The notes under the pieces: generated by a model | Databases searched by the model: none | Told to the model about the DNA's origin: nothing | What the model saw: the letters and a program-made list of their open reading frames with translations, nothing else | Position numbers and translations under genes: made by a program | Part shown: positions 17,198-25,792 of the stretch, in pieces | Layout: the number at the start of each line of letters is the position of its first letter | How positions within the stretch are numbered: position 1 is the first letter of the stretch | Source of the DNA: Vibrio sp. CK2-1 | GTDB taxonomy: Bacteria; Pseudomonadota; Gammaproteobacteria; Enterobacterales; Vibrionaceae | DNA length: 64,000 nucleotides | Direction: 5' to 3' | Assembly (NCBI RefSeq): GCF_021726515.1 | Contig: NZ_JAKKCJ010000001.1 | Coordinates: 496,001 to 560,000, forward strand

Positions 17198-17644
17198 ATG
17201 ATTATTGGAAGTGTAGATCGTTTAGACTTATTACAATGTGTTGATCAACCTATTGTGGCTTTAATTGAAGAAGCTATGGCTTTGGTTGATAAAGGTGAAA
17301 TGGGTAAAATTGAATTATCAATGCCAGAATCATTTGTGATTATCACTGATGCTGAAACGAAGCCACTAAGTGATTGTAAATGTGAATACCATGATAAATA
17401 TATGGATGTTCAAATATTGTTAGAAGGCAAAGAAATCATTGGTCACTCATTACAAAAACCAGATACTGATCATAAATTAGAAAATGATGTTGCCTTTATT
17501 GATGAGGTGAATTCTGAAAACTTTATTGAACTTTCTTCTAATGAGTTCGCAATTTTCCCACCAAGAGAATTGCACCGCCCATTATGTAAAGTTAATGACA
17601 CAATGAAGATTAAAAAAGCAATTGTTAAGATCCCAATTAACTAA
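17198..17644 (+). CDS. YhcH/YjgK/YiaL-family cupin protein
   Basis: This 148-residue protein of the YhcH/YjgK/YiaL family shows the conserved YHDKYMDVQILLEGKE core, where the metal-binding His and Glu lie, and FAIFPPRELHRPLC near the C-terminus. Members are small cupin-like proteins found in operons for sialic acid, 2,3-diketogulonate and uronates, probably as isomerases or epimerases. No activity can be assigned for this one. It ends the first transcript of the anhydrogalactose operon and is followed by a strong terminator. Confidence 0.85.
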   Translation: MIIGSVDRLDLLQCVDQPIVALIEEAMALVDKGEMGKIELSMPESFVIITDAETKPLSDCKCEYHDKYMDVQILLEGKEIIGHSLQKPDTDHKLENDVAFIDEVNSENFIELSSNEFAIFPPRELHRPLCKVNDTMKIKKAIVKIPIN

Positions 17645-17670
17645 TTTTTAGGGGTTGATAATTAATCAAT

Positions 17671-17720
17671 AAGCACCTTGTGATTTCGTTAATTTTTGAA
17701 ATTTCAGGTGCTTTTTTATT
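17671..17720 (+). terminator. Rho-independent terminator after the YhcH gene
   Basis: AAGCACCT and AGGTGCTT pair perfectly, the stem extends inward through GATTTC/GAAATT, and the run CTTTTTTATTT follows. This separates the dehydrogenase operon from kdgK-eda, which may also have its own promoter in the short gap that follows. Confidence 0.85.
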
Positions 17721-17782
17721 TCAATTAAATAATTCTTAAGAACGTTGAATATAAATTGTTATGGTTAAAAAGTGAGATAACT

Positions 17783-18712
17783 ATGAAAGTTAAAAGTGTT
17801 GCGGTCATTGGTGAATGTATGGTCGAGTTACAAAAGGCTGGTGAAGGTTATAAACAAAGTTTTGGAGGAGACACCTTAAATACAGCTTTATATCTCGCTC
17901 GTCAGACTAAAGATTTAAATGTGAATATTAATTATTTAACAGGTATGGGAAAAGACCCATTTAGTCGTAGTATGATTGATTCGTGGAAAAAAGAAGGAAT
18001 AACAACGTCATCTATTTATATTTCTGATACGAAATTACCCGGTATGTATGCAATAGAAACATCACCAGATGGAGAAAGAAATTTCTATTATTGGCGTAAT
18101 GATGCGGCTGCTAGATTTTGGATAAGAGAGTATACTCCTGAAAAGTTGGCAAGCTTATTATCTCAATCAGACTTTTTATATTTAAGTGGGATAAGTTTAG
18201 CTATCTTGCCGGAAGATTGCTTAGATATTTTATTTGAAGCTTTAACTATATATAAAAAAGGCAATGGAAAAATTGCTTTTGATAATAATTATCGACCAAC
18301 TCTATGGGGATCTAAATTACAAACTCAAGAAGTTTATAAGCGAATTCTTTCATTAACTGATATTGCATTTCTGACTTATGATGATGAAGAGTTACTTTAT
18401 GGTGATACGAGTGAGCAACAATCAATAGAACGGACTCAGAAATTAGGGGTTGGTGAAATTGTTGTGAAACGTGGTGCAGAAGCTTGTTTTGTTATTACAC
18501 AAGATGAAGGTTTTATTGAAGTTCCTGCAAATCAAGTATTGTCTGTCGTTGATACTACCGCCGCGGGAGATTCTTTTAGTGCGGGATATTTGGCTAAGCG
18601 TTTAACTGGTGGGACGATGCAAGAATCAGCGCTTGCGGGCCACTTACTAGCAGGGACTGTTATTCAATATCCTGGTGCAATTATTCCTACGCATGCTATG
18701 CCATTACTATAA
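17783..18712 (+). CDS. kdgK: 2-dehydro-3-deoxygluconokinase
   Basis: KdgK phosphorylates KDG to KDPG. The 309-residue PfkB-family kinase begins AVIGECMVEL and GGDTLNTALYLAR, the KDG kinase signature, has the NYRPTLW segment, and carries the PfkB motif DTTAAGDSFSAGYL with the catalytic Asp. ATG 17783 fits the family start. An upstream in-frame ATG would add nine residues. It is 11 bases before eda, and the pair completes the route from the diketo-deoxy acid and KDG to pyruvate and glyceraldehyde 3-phosphate. Confidence 0.93.
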   Translation: MKVKSVAVIGECMVELQKAGEGYKQSFGGDTLNTALYLARQTKDLNVNINYLTGMGKDPFSRSMIDSWKKEGITTSSIYISDTKLPGMYAIETSPDGERNFYYWRNDAAARFWIREYTPEKLASLLSQSDFLYLSGISLAILPEDCLDILFEALTIYKKGNGKIAFDNNYRPTLWGSKLQTQEVYKRILSLTDIAFLTYDDEELLYGDTSEQQSIERTQKLGVGEIVVKRGAEACFVITQDEGFIEVPANQVLSVVDTTAAGDSFSAGYLAKRLTGGTMQESALAGHLLAGTVIQYPGAIIPTHAMPLL

Positions 18713-18723
18713 GGACACGATCA

Positions 18724-19347
18724 ATGACTAACTTATGTAAGCAATTATCAGAAATTAAAGTGATTCCTGTTATTGCGATAAAAGATGCTACTAAAGCTGT
18801 AAAATTAGCAGAGATTTTAATAGATAACGGTTTACCATGTGCTGAAGTCACATTTAGGACTGAGGATGCGGCATTAGCAATGAAAAATATGCGAGATGCT
18901 TTTCCCTCAATGCTGATTGGTGCAGGTACTGTTTTAAATAAAAAACAAGTGGATCTAGCAATTGATGCTGGTGTTGATTTTATTGTGAGTCCAGGATTGA
19001 ACCCTGCGATTGTAAAATATTGCCAGCAACGTGATATTGAGATTATACCTGGTGTTAATAATCCTAGTTTAGTTGAGGAAGCAATGGCGTTAGGGTTAAA
19101 AACATTGAAGTTTTTCCCTGCGGAACCATCTGGTGGCGTTAATATGTTAAAGGCCTTAACCGCAGTTTATCCTGTGACATTTATGCCAACTGGTGGTGTA
19201 ACACCTAAAAATATTCATAATTATCTGTCTATTCCTAAAGTTTTCGCGTGTGGTGGTACCTGGATGGTTCCTAATGACTTAATTGATAATAATCAATGGG
19301 ATGAACTTGCCAGTTTGGTTAGGGATGTATCAAGTATTTTACGATAA
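18724..19347 (+). CDS. eda: KDPG aldolase (Eda type)
   Basis: This 207-residue class I aldolase cleaves 2-keto-3-deoxy-6-phosphogluconate into pyruvate and glyceraldehyde 3-phosphate. Motifs seen are VIPVIAIKD, CAEVTFRTEDA with the catalytic Glu and the Arg-Thr substrate contacts typical of Eda, GAGTVLNKKQ, and the Schiff-base Lys in TLKFFPAE, then PTGGV. It follows kdgK closely and is the last gene before a very strong hairpin. The DgoA paralogue at 9 kb lacks the RT pair, so the two probably serve different phospho-sugars. Confidence 0.92.
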   Translation: MTNLCKQLSEIKVIPVIAIKDATKAVKLAEILIDNGLPCAEVTFRTEDAALAMKNMRDAFPSMLIGAGTVLNKKQVDLAIDAGVDFIVSPGLNPAIVKYCQQRDIEIIPGVNNPSLVEEAMALGLKTLKFFPAEPSGGVNMLKALTAVYPVTFMPTGGVTPKNIHNYLSIPKVFACGGTWMVPNDLIDNNQWDELASLVRDVSSILR

Positions 19348-19367
19348 AGTAATTGATTGATTAATGT

Positions 19368-19404
19368 ATAAAGGTTTTAAATTGGTCCAATTTAAAACCT
19401 TTAT
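19368..19404 (+). terminator. Long perfect hairpin after eda
   Basis: Two 18-base arms (19368-19385 and 19387-19404) are exact inverted copies around one central base. The stem is AT-rich and followed by TGTATTATAAT. It lies 20 bases past the eda stop and likely terminates the kdgK-eda message. Confidence 0.8.
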
Positions 19405-19526
19405 TGTATTATAATAATGTTTCATAATACATCTATGGTAGTAGGTGTAATCTTACTAATTTTTACAATGCAATTTAGGCACTCTATCTGTATTGATCGC
19501 TATAATTATAAAGGACGTACGACCTT

Positions 19527-20024
19527 ATGACCGAGGTTTTTAATATTGCACAAATTCTTGGCTACTGTAGTTTGTTCTTTGGGTTGCTTAGTTTCTACCA
19601 AAAAAAGGATGTTTCTCTTAAAGTATTAATGGCTACTTCTACTGCTTTTAGGTCTGTTCATTATATAATGTTAGATTCCTATACTGCATGTCTAATGGCT
19701 GCCATTTCAACAGTTAGAACTTTAATTTCCTTAAAAATATTATCGAAATATGTCGCGTTGTTCTTTATTGTTTTATCAGTTTTTGTTGGATTTTTCGTTG
19801 CAGAATCACTAATGGACTGGTTACCCATTTTGTCAACAGTGATTAGTACAGTCGCTTTATTTTTCTTTACCGGGATTATGATGCGCTTTGGTTTAATGTT
19901 GGGGTCAATCGTATGGCTAATTAATAATTTTTGGGTCGGCTCTATAGGCGGTGTTCTGTTAGAGTCATTTACAATTATTATTAACATATTAACAATTATA
20001 AGGATAAATAGAGATAAAGCTTAA
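19527..20024 (+). CDS. ygjV: YgjV-family inner membrane protein
   Basis: This 165-residue protein has about five hydrophobic helices and matches the YgjV family in overall layout: an opening QILGYCSLFFGLLSFYQKK helix, then RSVHYIMLDSYTACLMAAIS, and a central RTLISLKIL segment. Members are small inner-membrane proteins of unknown function. It stands alone between the eda terminator and the ynfA remnant, with no operon partner that would suggest a role. Confidence 0.75.
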   Translation: MTEVFNIAQILGYCSLFFGLLSFYQKKDVSLKVLMATSTAFRSVHYIMLDSYTACLMAAISTVRTLISLKILSKYVALFFIVLSVFVGFFVAESLMDWLPILSTVISTVALFFFTGIMMRFGLMLGSIVWLINNFWVGSIGGVLLESFTIIINILTIIRINRDKA

Positions 20025-20112
20025 TTGCAACCTAATATTTTATGGGTTTAATAATTGAACATTTCTGGAAAATATTTTATCAATGGCTTTGATGTTAACT
20101 TAAATACAAAGA

Positions 20113-20417
20113 AGTTTGCTCCTTTGTTCACATCAGTGCCGAAGTTACCAGCAGAAAACTAAATCCATCATCATCTTCCGCATAGCTACCTACGTGATGA
20201 TTTTTCTTATTTTACGTTTCGTTAGTCTTGCAGTATTTTCTTGTTTTTTCAATGTCCCCAACAGCTACAGGCTGAGTTTATGCCACCTATGGTGGCGCTT
20301 ATATTTTTATGGCTACTTTATGGCAGTGGGCAGTCCGATGGTATATGTTCATCGATGTTGGAGTATTGTCGGTTTGTTGGTATGGCAATCATAATGTTCG
20401 CTCCACGTAGTACATAA
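20113..20417 (+). pseudogene. Decayed ynfA (UPF0060 family) remnant
   Basis: Pieces of a YnfA-like small membrane protein appear in order but in different frames. They are SLAVF near 20226, PTATG-stop-VYATYGGAYIFMATLWQWAV at about 20257-20330 (a TGA replaces the expected Arg codon of GRVYA), and VGMAIIMFAPRST ending at TAA 20417. Functional YnfA proteins read continuously through HPxAxGRVYAAYGG...W...VGMAIIMFAPR, so at least two frameshifts and one stop have accumulated. The N-terminal third is only faintly recognisable. The single open frame across this stretch is not a real gene. Confidence 0.68.
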
Positions 20418-20773
20418 TTAACCTTAATAGGTTTAACATACTTTTTCTAATCTGATATGAACAATATAAAGTTATTCACAAAATTGTTTCTTTCCAATAT
20501 TGACATGGAGACTCACCCAGTTTTCAATCAAATTCCCAAGAAAAATCAACACTAACCTCACCATCCTCATTCTTTAGTTCCTTTCATTTCTCTAAGGGTG
20601 CATCTATCGCACGCTTCAGCCTTCAAATGGCATACGATTGCGTTCTCATGCTTTTTAATTTTAGCCGTAAAATAAATAGCCAAGCAATATAGGGTGATCA
20701 GTATCAATTTATTGGAGTCTTGTTTCATTGAGTATGCATGAAAATTTGATACTCATTACAAAAGAGCTCACCT
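20418..20773. other. Intergenic stretch before the nucleoside transporter
   Basis: No gene is seen. An inverted repeat AGTATCAA (20700-20707) and TTGATACT (20746-20753) lies just before the nupC-type start, overlapped by GAGTAT/ATACTC (20730-20735, 20749-20754). It could be a regulatory site for the transporter. The rest shows no clear structure. Confidence 0.4.
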
Positions 20774-21973
20774 ATGATCTACTTACATTTTATCTTTGGC
20801 TTATGTGTTGTGTTGGCACTTGCATTGGTTGCCAGCCGTAATAAATCTCAAATCAAAATTCGATATATTGTTCAATTGTTGGTCGTGGAACTGGCATTGG
20901 CCTATTTCTTACTGAACTCATCGTTTGGGACTAGTATCGTGCGCCAAATATCGTCAGCCTTTGAAGCGCTGATGTCATTTGCTGCGGAAGGGACGAACTT
21001 TGTTTTTGGTGGGTTAACTAACGCGGGTGAGTTTAACTTCTTCTTAGCTGTGTTAATGCCAATTGTCTTGATTTCAGCCTTAATTGGTATTTTACAGCAC
21101 ATTAAATTATTGCCGATTGTGATTAAGGCGATTGGTTATGTGTTATCAAAAATTAATGGCATGGGACGCTTAGAATCATTTAATGCCGTCAGCGCATTGA
21201 TGGTGGGGCAATCCGAAAACTTCATTACGTATAAATCAATTTTAGGCAAAATGTCAGAGCAGCGGATGTATACCTTAGCGGCAACCGCGATGTCGACCGT
21301 GTCTATGTCTATTGTGGGTTCTTACATGCAGCTCATTGAACCAAAATATGTCGTTACAGCCTTAATTTTGAATATGTTTAGTAGCTTTACGATTCTATCG
21401 GTGATTAATCCATACGATTATGATGCTGAAGTTGATTTTGATGACATGGTCAAAGAAGGAGAGCAAGAGCAACCACGAGAAACATTTTTTGAAATGCTGG
21501 GAGAATACATTCTTACCGGTTTTAAAGTTGCAGTGATCGTTGCCGCGATGCTCATTGGCTTTATTGCACTAATCGCTTTAGTGAATAAAGGGTTTGATCT
21601 GGTCTTTGGTGTTAATTTTCAATATATCCTTGGTTACGCTTTCTACCCTATAGCTTGGCTGATGGGGATTCCTACTGGTGAAGCGTTACAAGCCGGCAGT
21701 ATCATGGCAACCAAGTTGGTGACGAATGAATTTGTCGCGATGCTTGCACTCAAAGAGCAGATGGCTGACTTATCGGAAGTAACTATAGGAACCATTTCAG
21801 TGTTTCTAGTGTCATTTGCCAACTTTAGTTCTATTGGCATTATCGCGGGTGCCGTGAAAGGGGTGAATGAAGAAAAGGGCAATATGGTCGCGCGATTTGG
21901 CTTACGTTTGCTCTACGGTTCAACCTTAGTCAGCATTTTATCGGCAATGATCGCGAATTTGGTGATTGCTTAG
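20774..21973 (+). CDS. Concentrative nucleoside transporter (NupC/CNT family)
   Basis: This 399-residue integral membrane protein has the CNT layout: N-terminal helices, a gate region with [19 protein letters not shown], the [22 protein letters not shown] segment with the nucleoside-contacting Gly-Gln-Ser-Glu motif, and a second hairpin with [23 protein letters not shown]. It imports nucleosides by ion symport. It is monocistronic, and vibrios usually carry several such paralogues, so the exact nucleoside range is open. Confidence 0.9.
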   Translation: MIYLHFIFGLCVVLALALVASRNKSQIKIRYIVQLLVVELALAYFLLNSSFGTSIVRQISSAFEALMSFAAEGTNFVFGGLTNAGEFNFFLAVLMPIVLISALIGILQHIKLLPIVIKAIGYVLSKINGMGRLESFNAVSALMVGQSENFITYKSILGKMSEQRMYTLAATAMSTVSMSIVGSYMQLIEPKYVVTALILNMFSSFTILSVINPYDYDAEVDFDDMVKEGEQEQPRETFFEMLGEYILTGFKVAVIVAAMLIGFIALIALVNKGFDLVFGVNFQYILGYAFYPIAWLMGIPTGEALQAGSIMATKLVTNEFVAMLALKEQMADLSEVTIGTISVFLVSFANFSSIGIIAGAVKGVNEEKGNMVARFGLRLLYGSTLVSILSAMIANLVIA

Positions 21974-22041
21974 TTATCCGAATGCTTAGTTATCCGAAGT
22001 TGAGTTTAGTGAGTATTGGCGTGATTGTCATTCCAATACTC
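21968..22041 (+). repeat. Short tandem repeat and hairpin after the nucleoside transporter
   Basis: GCTTAGTTATCCGAA is repeated at 21968-21982 and 21984-21998, with the transporter stop codon inside the first copy. A 9-bp perfect stem GAGTATTGG/CCAATACTC follows at 22011-22041 without a T run. The hairpin may be the transcript end. The rest of the gap to rcnR shows nothing clear. Confidence 0.5.
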
Positions 22042-22270
22042 CATTGAAGGCAAAGATCACGAGCTATATTGTAAGCTTCAAGGCATTGGCGAGATATTGG
22101 TGTCGGGTAGCATGTGAAAAAGGTTTGATGGGTTTATCGCTTAGCTAACCATATCCGCGACATAACTCCTTCTCTTTACCAACAAAAAATACTTGGCATC
22201 AAGATTTACAGCCAAGGGAGGGTTGAGGAGTGTAACTTATTTATGCCCCGAAATGAGCGATTAAAAATAC

Positions 22271-22543
22271 TTACTTAATATAGGAATCTAGAACTTTAAG
22301 TACCACTTGCATATCGACTTCACGTTGTTCTTTATCATCTTCGAGTACAACATGCTCGAGCAAATGCCCTTTAATTACCTCTCTCATCAAGCCATTCACA
22401 GCCCCGCGAATCGCTGCTATCTGTTGTAAAACATCTTGGCATTCATGCTCTTGTTCTAGCATTTTTTTTAGCCCATTTACCTGACCTTGTATTTTGCTTA
22501 CACGGGTGTTGAGCTTTTTCTGATCTTTGGTTGTATGTGACAT
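22271..22543 (-). CDS. rcnR: Ni(II)/Co(II)-responsive repressor RcnR
   Basis: This 90-residue all-helical CsoR/RcnR-family repressor is nearly identical in pattern to E. coli Rcn[24 protein letters not shown]. All nickel/cobalt ligands are present at the E. coli numbers: H3, C35, H60 and H64. The ATG at 22543 gives the standard MSHT start. A start six codons earlier is unlikely. It diverges from rcnA, with two G-tract operators in the gap, so metal binding would relieve repression of the efflux gene. Confidence 0.95.
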   Translation of the reverse strand: MSHTTKDQKKLNTRVSKIQGQVNGLKKMLEQEHECQDVLQQIAAIRGAVNGLMREVIKGHLLEHVVLEDDKEQREVDMQVVLKVLDSYIK

Positions 22544-22602
22544 AGCTTGTCTTCTTATCATTACAAGTGAGCGATTCTAACCATAATGTAGCACTGAAAT
22601 TA

Positions 22603-22636
22603 TACTGGGGGGTAGTATTTAATACTGGGGGGAGTA
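22603..22636. promoter_or_regulatory. Two RcnR operators (TACT-G6-AGTA)
   Basis: TACTGGGGGGTAGTA (22603-22617) is an exact match to the known RcnR motif TACT-G6-N-AGTA. A second copy, TACTGGGGGGAGTA (22623-22636), lacks the N base. They are direct repeats 20 bases apart in the rcnR-rcnA gap, placed to block both divergent promoters. Confidence 0.93.
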
Positions 22637-22673
22637 TGATTTTAAGTAGTTAAAATAACCACAGAGAATAACA

Positions 22674-23756
22674 ATGAATTTTGTCGCATTATTACAGCAA
22701 GGTAACGGTTGGTTTTTTATTCCAAGTGCCATCTTACTTGGCGCTTTGCATGGTTTAGAGCCCGGGCATTCTAAAACAATGATGGCAGCGTTTATTATTG
22801 CAGTGAAAGGAACGGTTAAGCAGGCTGTAATGTTGGGGTTGGCCGCGACACTTTCTCATACTGCTATTGTTTGGTTAATTGCTGTTGGTGGTATGTATAT
22901 TAGTCAGAAGTTCACGGCTGAAGCGGCTGAGCCATGGATGCAACTGGTATCGGGTGTCATTATTGTTTCAACGGGTTTGTGGATGTTTTGGAGAACATGG
23001 AGAGAAGAGCGTGCTTGGCATAAAGTGCATCATCATGCTCAAGAATGGACTACCCAAGTTGTCGATACAGGTCATGGGCACATTTCACTCTCTATTGTTG
23101 AGGAGGAGGATCGTCAACGCTTTCATTTGCGAACACTCGACGGTAAACCTTTAACAGCGGAAAGCGTTAACATTTCAGTTCCAAGTATAAATGGTCAACC
23201 AACTGAGACTTATCATTTTGTTGAGCGTGAAGGGTACTTGGAATCAGACTCTTGCCTTGAATCCTCTGATAATTTTTCAATTACACTAAGCATTGGACAT
23301 CACGATCATTCTCATGATTTTGCTGTACATTTTAATTCTGAAGCTCATCCACATAGTGAAGCTGAAACGAAAGAATACCAAGATGCACATGAACTCGCTC
23401 ATGCTCAAGATATTCAAAAACGCTTTGAAAACAAAAGTGTGACCAATGGGCAAATACTTCTTTTTGGTTTAACCGGTGGCTTGATTCCATGCCCAGCAGC
23501 GGTCACGGTTTTGCTTATCTGTTTACAACTTAAGGCCATGACGCTTGGTGCGACCTTGGTTGTATCCTTTAGTATCGGCCTTGCATTGACGTTAGTAACA
23601 GTCGGTGTTGTGGCTGCGGTTGGTGTGCAAAAAGCGACGTCTAAATGGAGTGGTCTGAATGACGTGGCACGTCGAGCGCCCTATTTGTCGGGAGTATTGA
23701 TTACCGCGGTTGGTTTGTATATGGGGATTCATGGCTATCTATCACTGATGAATTGA
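22674..23756 (+). CDS. rcnA: Nickel/cobalt efflux protein RcnA
   Basis: RcnA exports Ni(II) and Co(II) across the inner membrane. The 360-residue protein has the RcnA/NicO signature HGLEPGHSKTMMAAFI near residue 25, a His-rich cytoplasmic region (SIGHHDHSHDF, AHPHSE, residues about 200-240), and the second motif LFGLTGGLIPCPAAVTVLLICL. It is longer than E. coli RcnA (274 residues) because of a soluble insertion at about residues 110-240 between helices 3 and 4. Divergent rcnR and its operators confirm the assignment. Confidence 0.95.
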   Translation: MNFVALLQQGNGWFFIPSAILLGALHGLEPGHSKTMMAAFIIAVKGTVKQAVMLGLAATLSHTAIVWLIAVGGMYISQKFTAEAAEPWMQLVSGVIIVSTGLWMFWRTWREERAWHKVHHHAQEWTTQVVDTGHGHISLSIVEEEDRQRFHLRTLDGKPLTAESVNISVPSINGQPTETYHFVEREGYLESDSCLESSDNFSITLSIGHHDHSHDFAVHFNSEAHPHSEAETKEYQDAHELAHAQDIQKRFENKSVTNGQILLFGLTGGLIPCPAAVTVLLICLQLKAMTLGATLVVSFSIGLALTLVTVGVVAAVGVQKATSKWSGLNDVARRAPYLSGVLITAVGLYMGIHGYLSLMN

Positions 23757-23940
23757 GTTCTTAAATTCACAGGCATATTTGAAGTCATGAATTCTTTTAT
23801 ATTGTCTCATAGCTGGTACATTCCTCTGAATTGGCAAGCACTATAAAGCTATATTGATTAACAACTTGGATCTCTTTCTTGATTGTTGTGTCTTTTCAAT
23901 TTAAAGTGCTTGCCATGTTTAGGGGTTATTGAGTATTGAA

Positions 23941-24354
23941 ATGATACGCACATGGTTTATTACATTTGCAGCTTTATTTTCGCTTTTGCTTTCAAGCTAT
24001 AGCGCTGCGACCATGCCTGTATTAATGTTAACCGCTACTCAATGCAACTCAGATAACATGCAGCATCAATCTACGAACCACGTTTCGAGTATGCTCGACC
24101 ATTCCAACCTCTCAGAATCCTCTCTTGTAAAAAATGATTGTCACTCAATCAAGGCTCAAGCGGATAATTCAAATCATCATAAACATTCTATGACTGATAA
24201 TTGCTGCGATTCTACTTGTGTCGCCAGCTACGTTTATTTGCCAGCACCCAATGCTCAACTTATTGAAAAATCTAGTTTATTACTGATTGAACCTTCTCTA
24301 CCTTTCGTGATTTCTCGCCCCTCTAATTCCCTTTATCGACCACCGATAGCTTAA
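23941..24354 (+). CDS. Small exported His/Cys/Met-rich protein upstream of cusCBA
   Basis: I do not recognise a named family. The protein (137 residues from ATG 23941; a TTG at 23929 is possible) has an N-terminal hydrophobic segment that looks like a signal peptide or membrane anchor. A middle region is rich in His, Cys and Met (NHHKHSMTDNCCDSTCV), and the end is SLYRPPIA. Similar small proteins precede copper efflux operons in marine gammaproteobacteria. Its position 98 bases before cusC suggests a periplasmic copper-binding role (inference). Confidence 0.6.
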   Translation: MIRTWFITFAALFSLLLSSYSAATMPVLMLTATQCNSDNMQHQSTNHVSSMLDHSNLSESSLVKNDCHSIKAQADNSNHHKHSMTDNCCDSTCVASYVYLPAPNAQLIEKSSLLLIEPSLPFVISRPSNSLYRPPIA

Positions 24355-24452
24355 CGTCCCAATCGCACGAGTTTTCTCGCTGCGTTATGTCAATCACGGC
24401 CATGGTATTTCCATGTGCTGTTGTTTTTCTGTAATTATTGGAACGTTACATT

Positions 24453-25784
24453 ATGACTTTCAAACCATGGACGCTTTACGCGTTAATGGCTGGATTTTGC
24501 ACTCCTGTTTGGGCGCAAAGTCAGCTAACCAGTGTGATCGAACAAGCTTTAACCATCGACGCTGGTAGACAACAAATTTTGGCTCAATCACTAGCCATAC
24601 GTGAAAATGGCATTGCTAGTGCCACCCAAGCTGATCCCAAAATAAAACTAGGGGTTGGCGGAATGCCAGTTGATAGTTGGTCCTTAGATAGCGACCCTAT
24701 GACCAATATTTCTATCGGCTTAATGCAAGAGTTTGGACGTGGCTCAAGCTTAGATTTACAAGCCGAAATGGCCAATAAACAAGCCGACGGTAATGAATGG
24801 CAAATTAAAATTCGTGAGCTCACTATTGCCAATACCATTACTCAGTTATGGGCTGAACTGATCTATCAGCAACAAGCTGAAGATATCATCAAAGAAAATA
24901 CCAAGCTGGTAAAAGAGCTAATAAGGTTTACGGATACCAATTATTCAATGGGTCGAAGTGAATCACAGGATGTGCTGCAAGCAATAGTTCAGCTTGAAAA
25001 ACTCAATGACCAACTCCAACAAAATCAACAAAACCAACAGCGAATATTCGCTCAACTTTCAGAATGGCTAGGCTCAAGCTGGTTATCAAAACAGCGATCT
25101 AATCACAAGTTAGAAAGCCTAAACTGGAGTAAGTTAGAGCAAATATTAGTCCTCCAATCCCATCAAGCCCCACAGAAAACCGAGTTCTATGACCTTTTGA
25201 AGCTACACCCTAGTGTTCAAATGGCCGAGACTAATATTGAAGCGAATAAGGTTCAAGTCGATATTGCGGATCAATCTTATAAGCCAAAATTTGGTGTCGA
25301 GGTGATGTATGGCTACCGTCAAGCTAATGGCATGAATGGCGAACCAGCTTCCGATTTGGTTAGTGCCTATCTCACCATGGATTTACCACTGTTCACTGAT
25401 AAACGACAAGACCGACAATATGCGGCGGCTCAATATCAAGTGGGGGCGGCAAAATCCCAACGTGATGTCCTATTACAGCAATTAAACGCCAAAGCTAATG
25501 CGATCATGGTTGATCGTAGCAATTTGGAGCAACGACTCGATCGTTATCAATCCCGCCTACTACCTCAAGCTAAGTCGAGAACCCAAGCCGTTGAGCGTGG
25601 TTATCAAAGTAATACTAGTCAATTTAATGACGTGGTTGCTGCGATTCGTGATGAGCTCAGTTTAAAACTTGAGTTACAGAGGCTCAGCGCCGATCTCAAC
25701 ATCGCCAATAGTAACTTGGCCTTTCTCTTCAATGGGTTCGATTACCAAATCGACGCTCCAACATTGCCAACCGAACAAAAATAG
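24453..25784 (+). CDS. cusC: Outer membrane channel of a Cus-type copper/silver efflux system
   Basis: This 443-residue TolC-family outer membrane factor starts with a signal peptide ending at VWAQS. It has two TolC repeats with long coiled-coil segments (ELVKELIRFTDTNYSMGRSESQDVLQA; YRSNT-type VERGYQSNTSQFNDVVAA). The start at 24453 removes five unlikely residues. It is 8 bases before the adaptor gene and forms the outer part of the tripartite pump with CusB and CusA. Calling it CusC depends on these neighbours. Confidence 0.85.
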   Translation: MTFKPWTLYALMAGFCTPVWAQSQLTSVIEQALTIDAGRQQILAQSLAIRENGIASATQADPKIKLGVGGMPVDSWSLDSDPMTNISIGLMQEFGRGSSLDLQAEMANKQADGNEWQIKIRELTIANTITQLWAELIYQQQAEDIIKENTKLVKELIRFTDTNYSMGRSESQDVLQAIVQLEKLNDQLQQNQQNQQRIFAQLSEWLGSSWLSKQRSNHKLESLNWSKLEQILVLQSHQAPQKTEFYDLLKLHPSVQMAETNIEANKVQVDIADQSYKPKFGVEVMYGYRQANGMNGEPASDLVSAYLTMDLPLFTDKRQDRQYAAAQYQVGAAKSQRDVLLQQLNAKANAIMVDRSNLEQRLDRYQSRLLPQAKSRTQAVERGYQSNTSQFNDVVAAIRDELSLKLELQRLSADLNIANSNLAFLFNGFDYQIDAPTLPTEQK

Positions 25785-25792
25785 GATATCCG

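Noticed and set aside
19368..19404. Transposon inverted repeat
   Set aside because: The two 18-base arms are adjacent with a single central base and directly follow the eda stop, which fits a terminator hairpin rather than element ends.
20116..20394. A 92-codon open frame that could be called a small protein
   Set aside because: Its translation shows no family, while the neighbouring frames give ordered pieces of a UPF0060/YnfA protein. It is a frame within a pseudogene.
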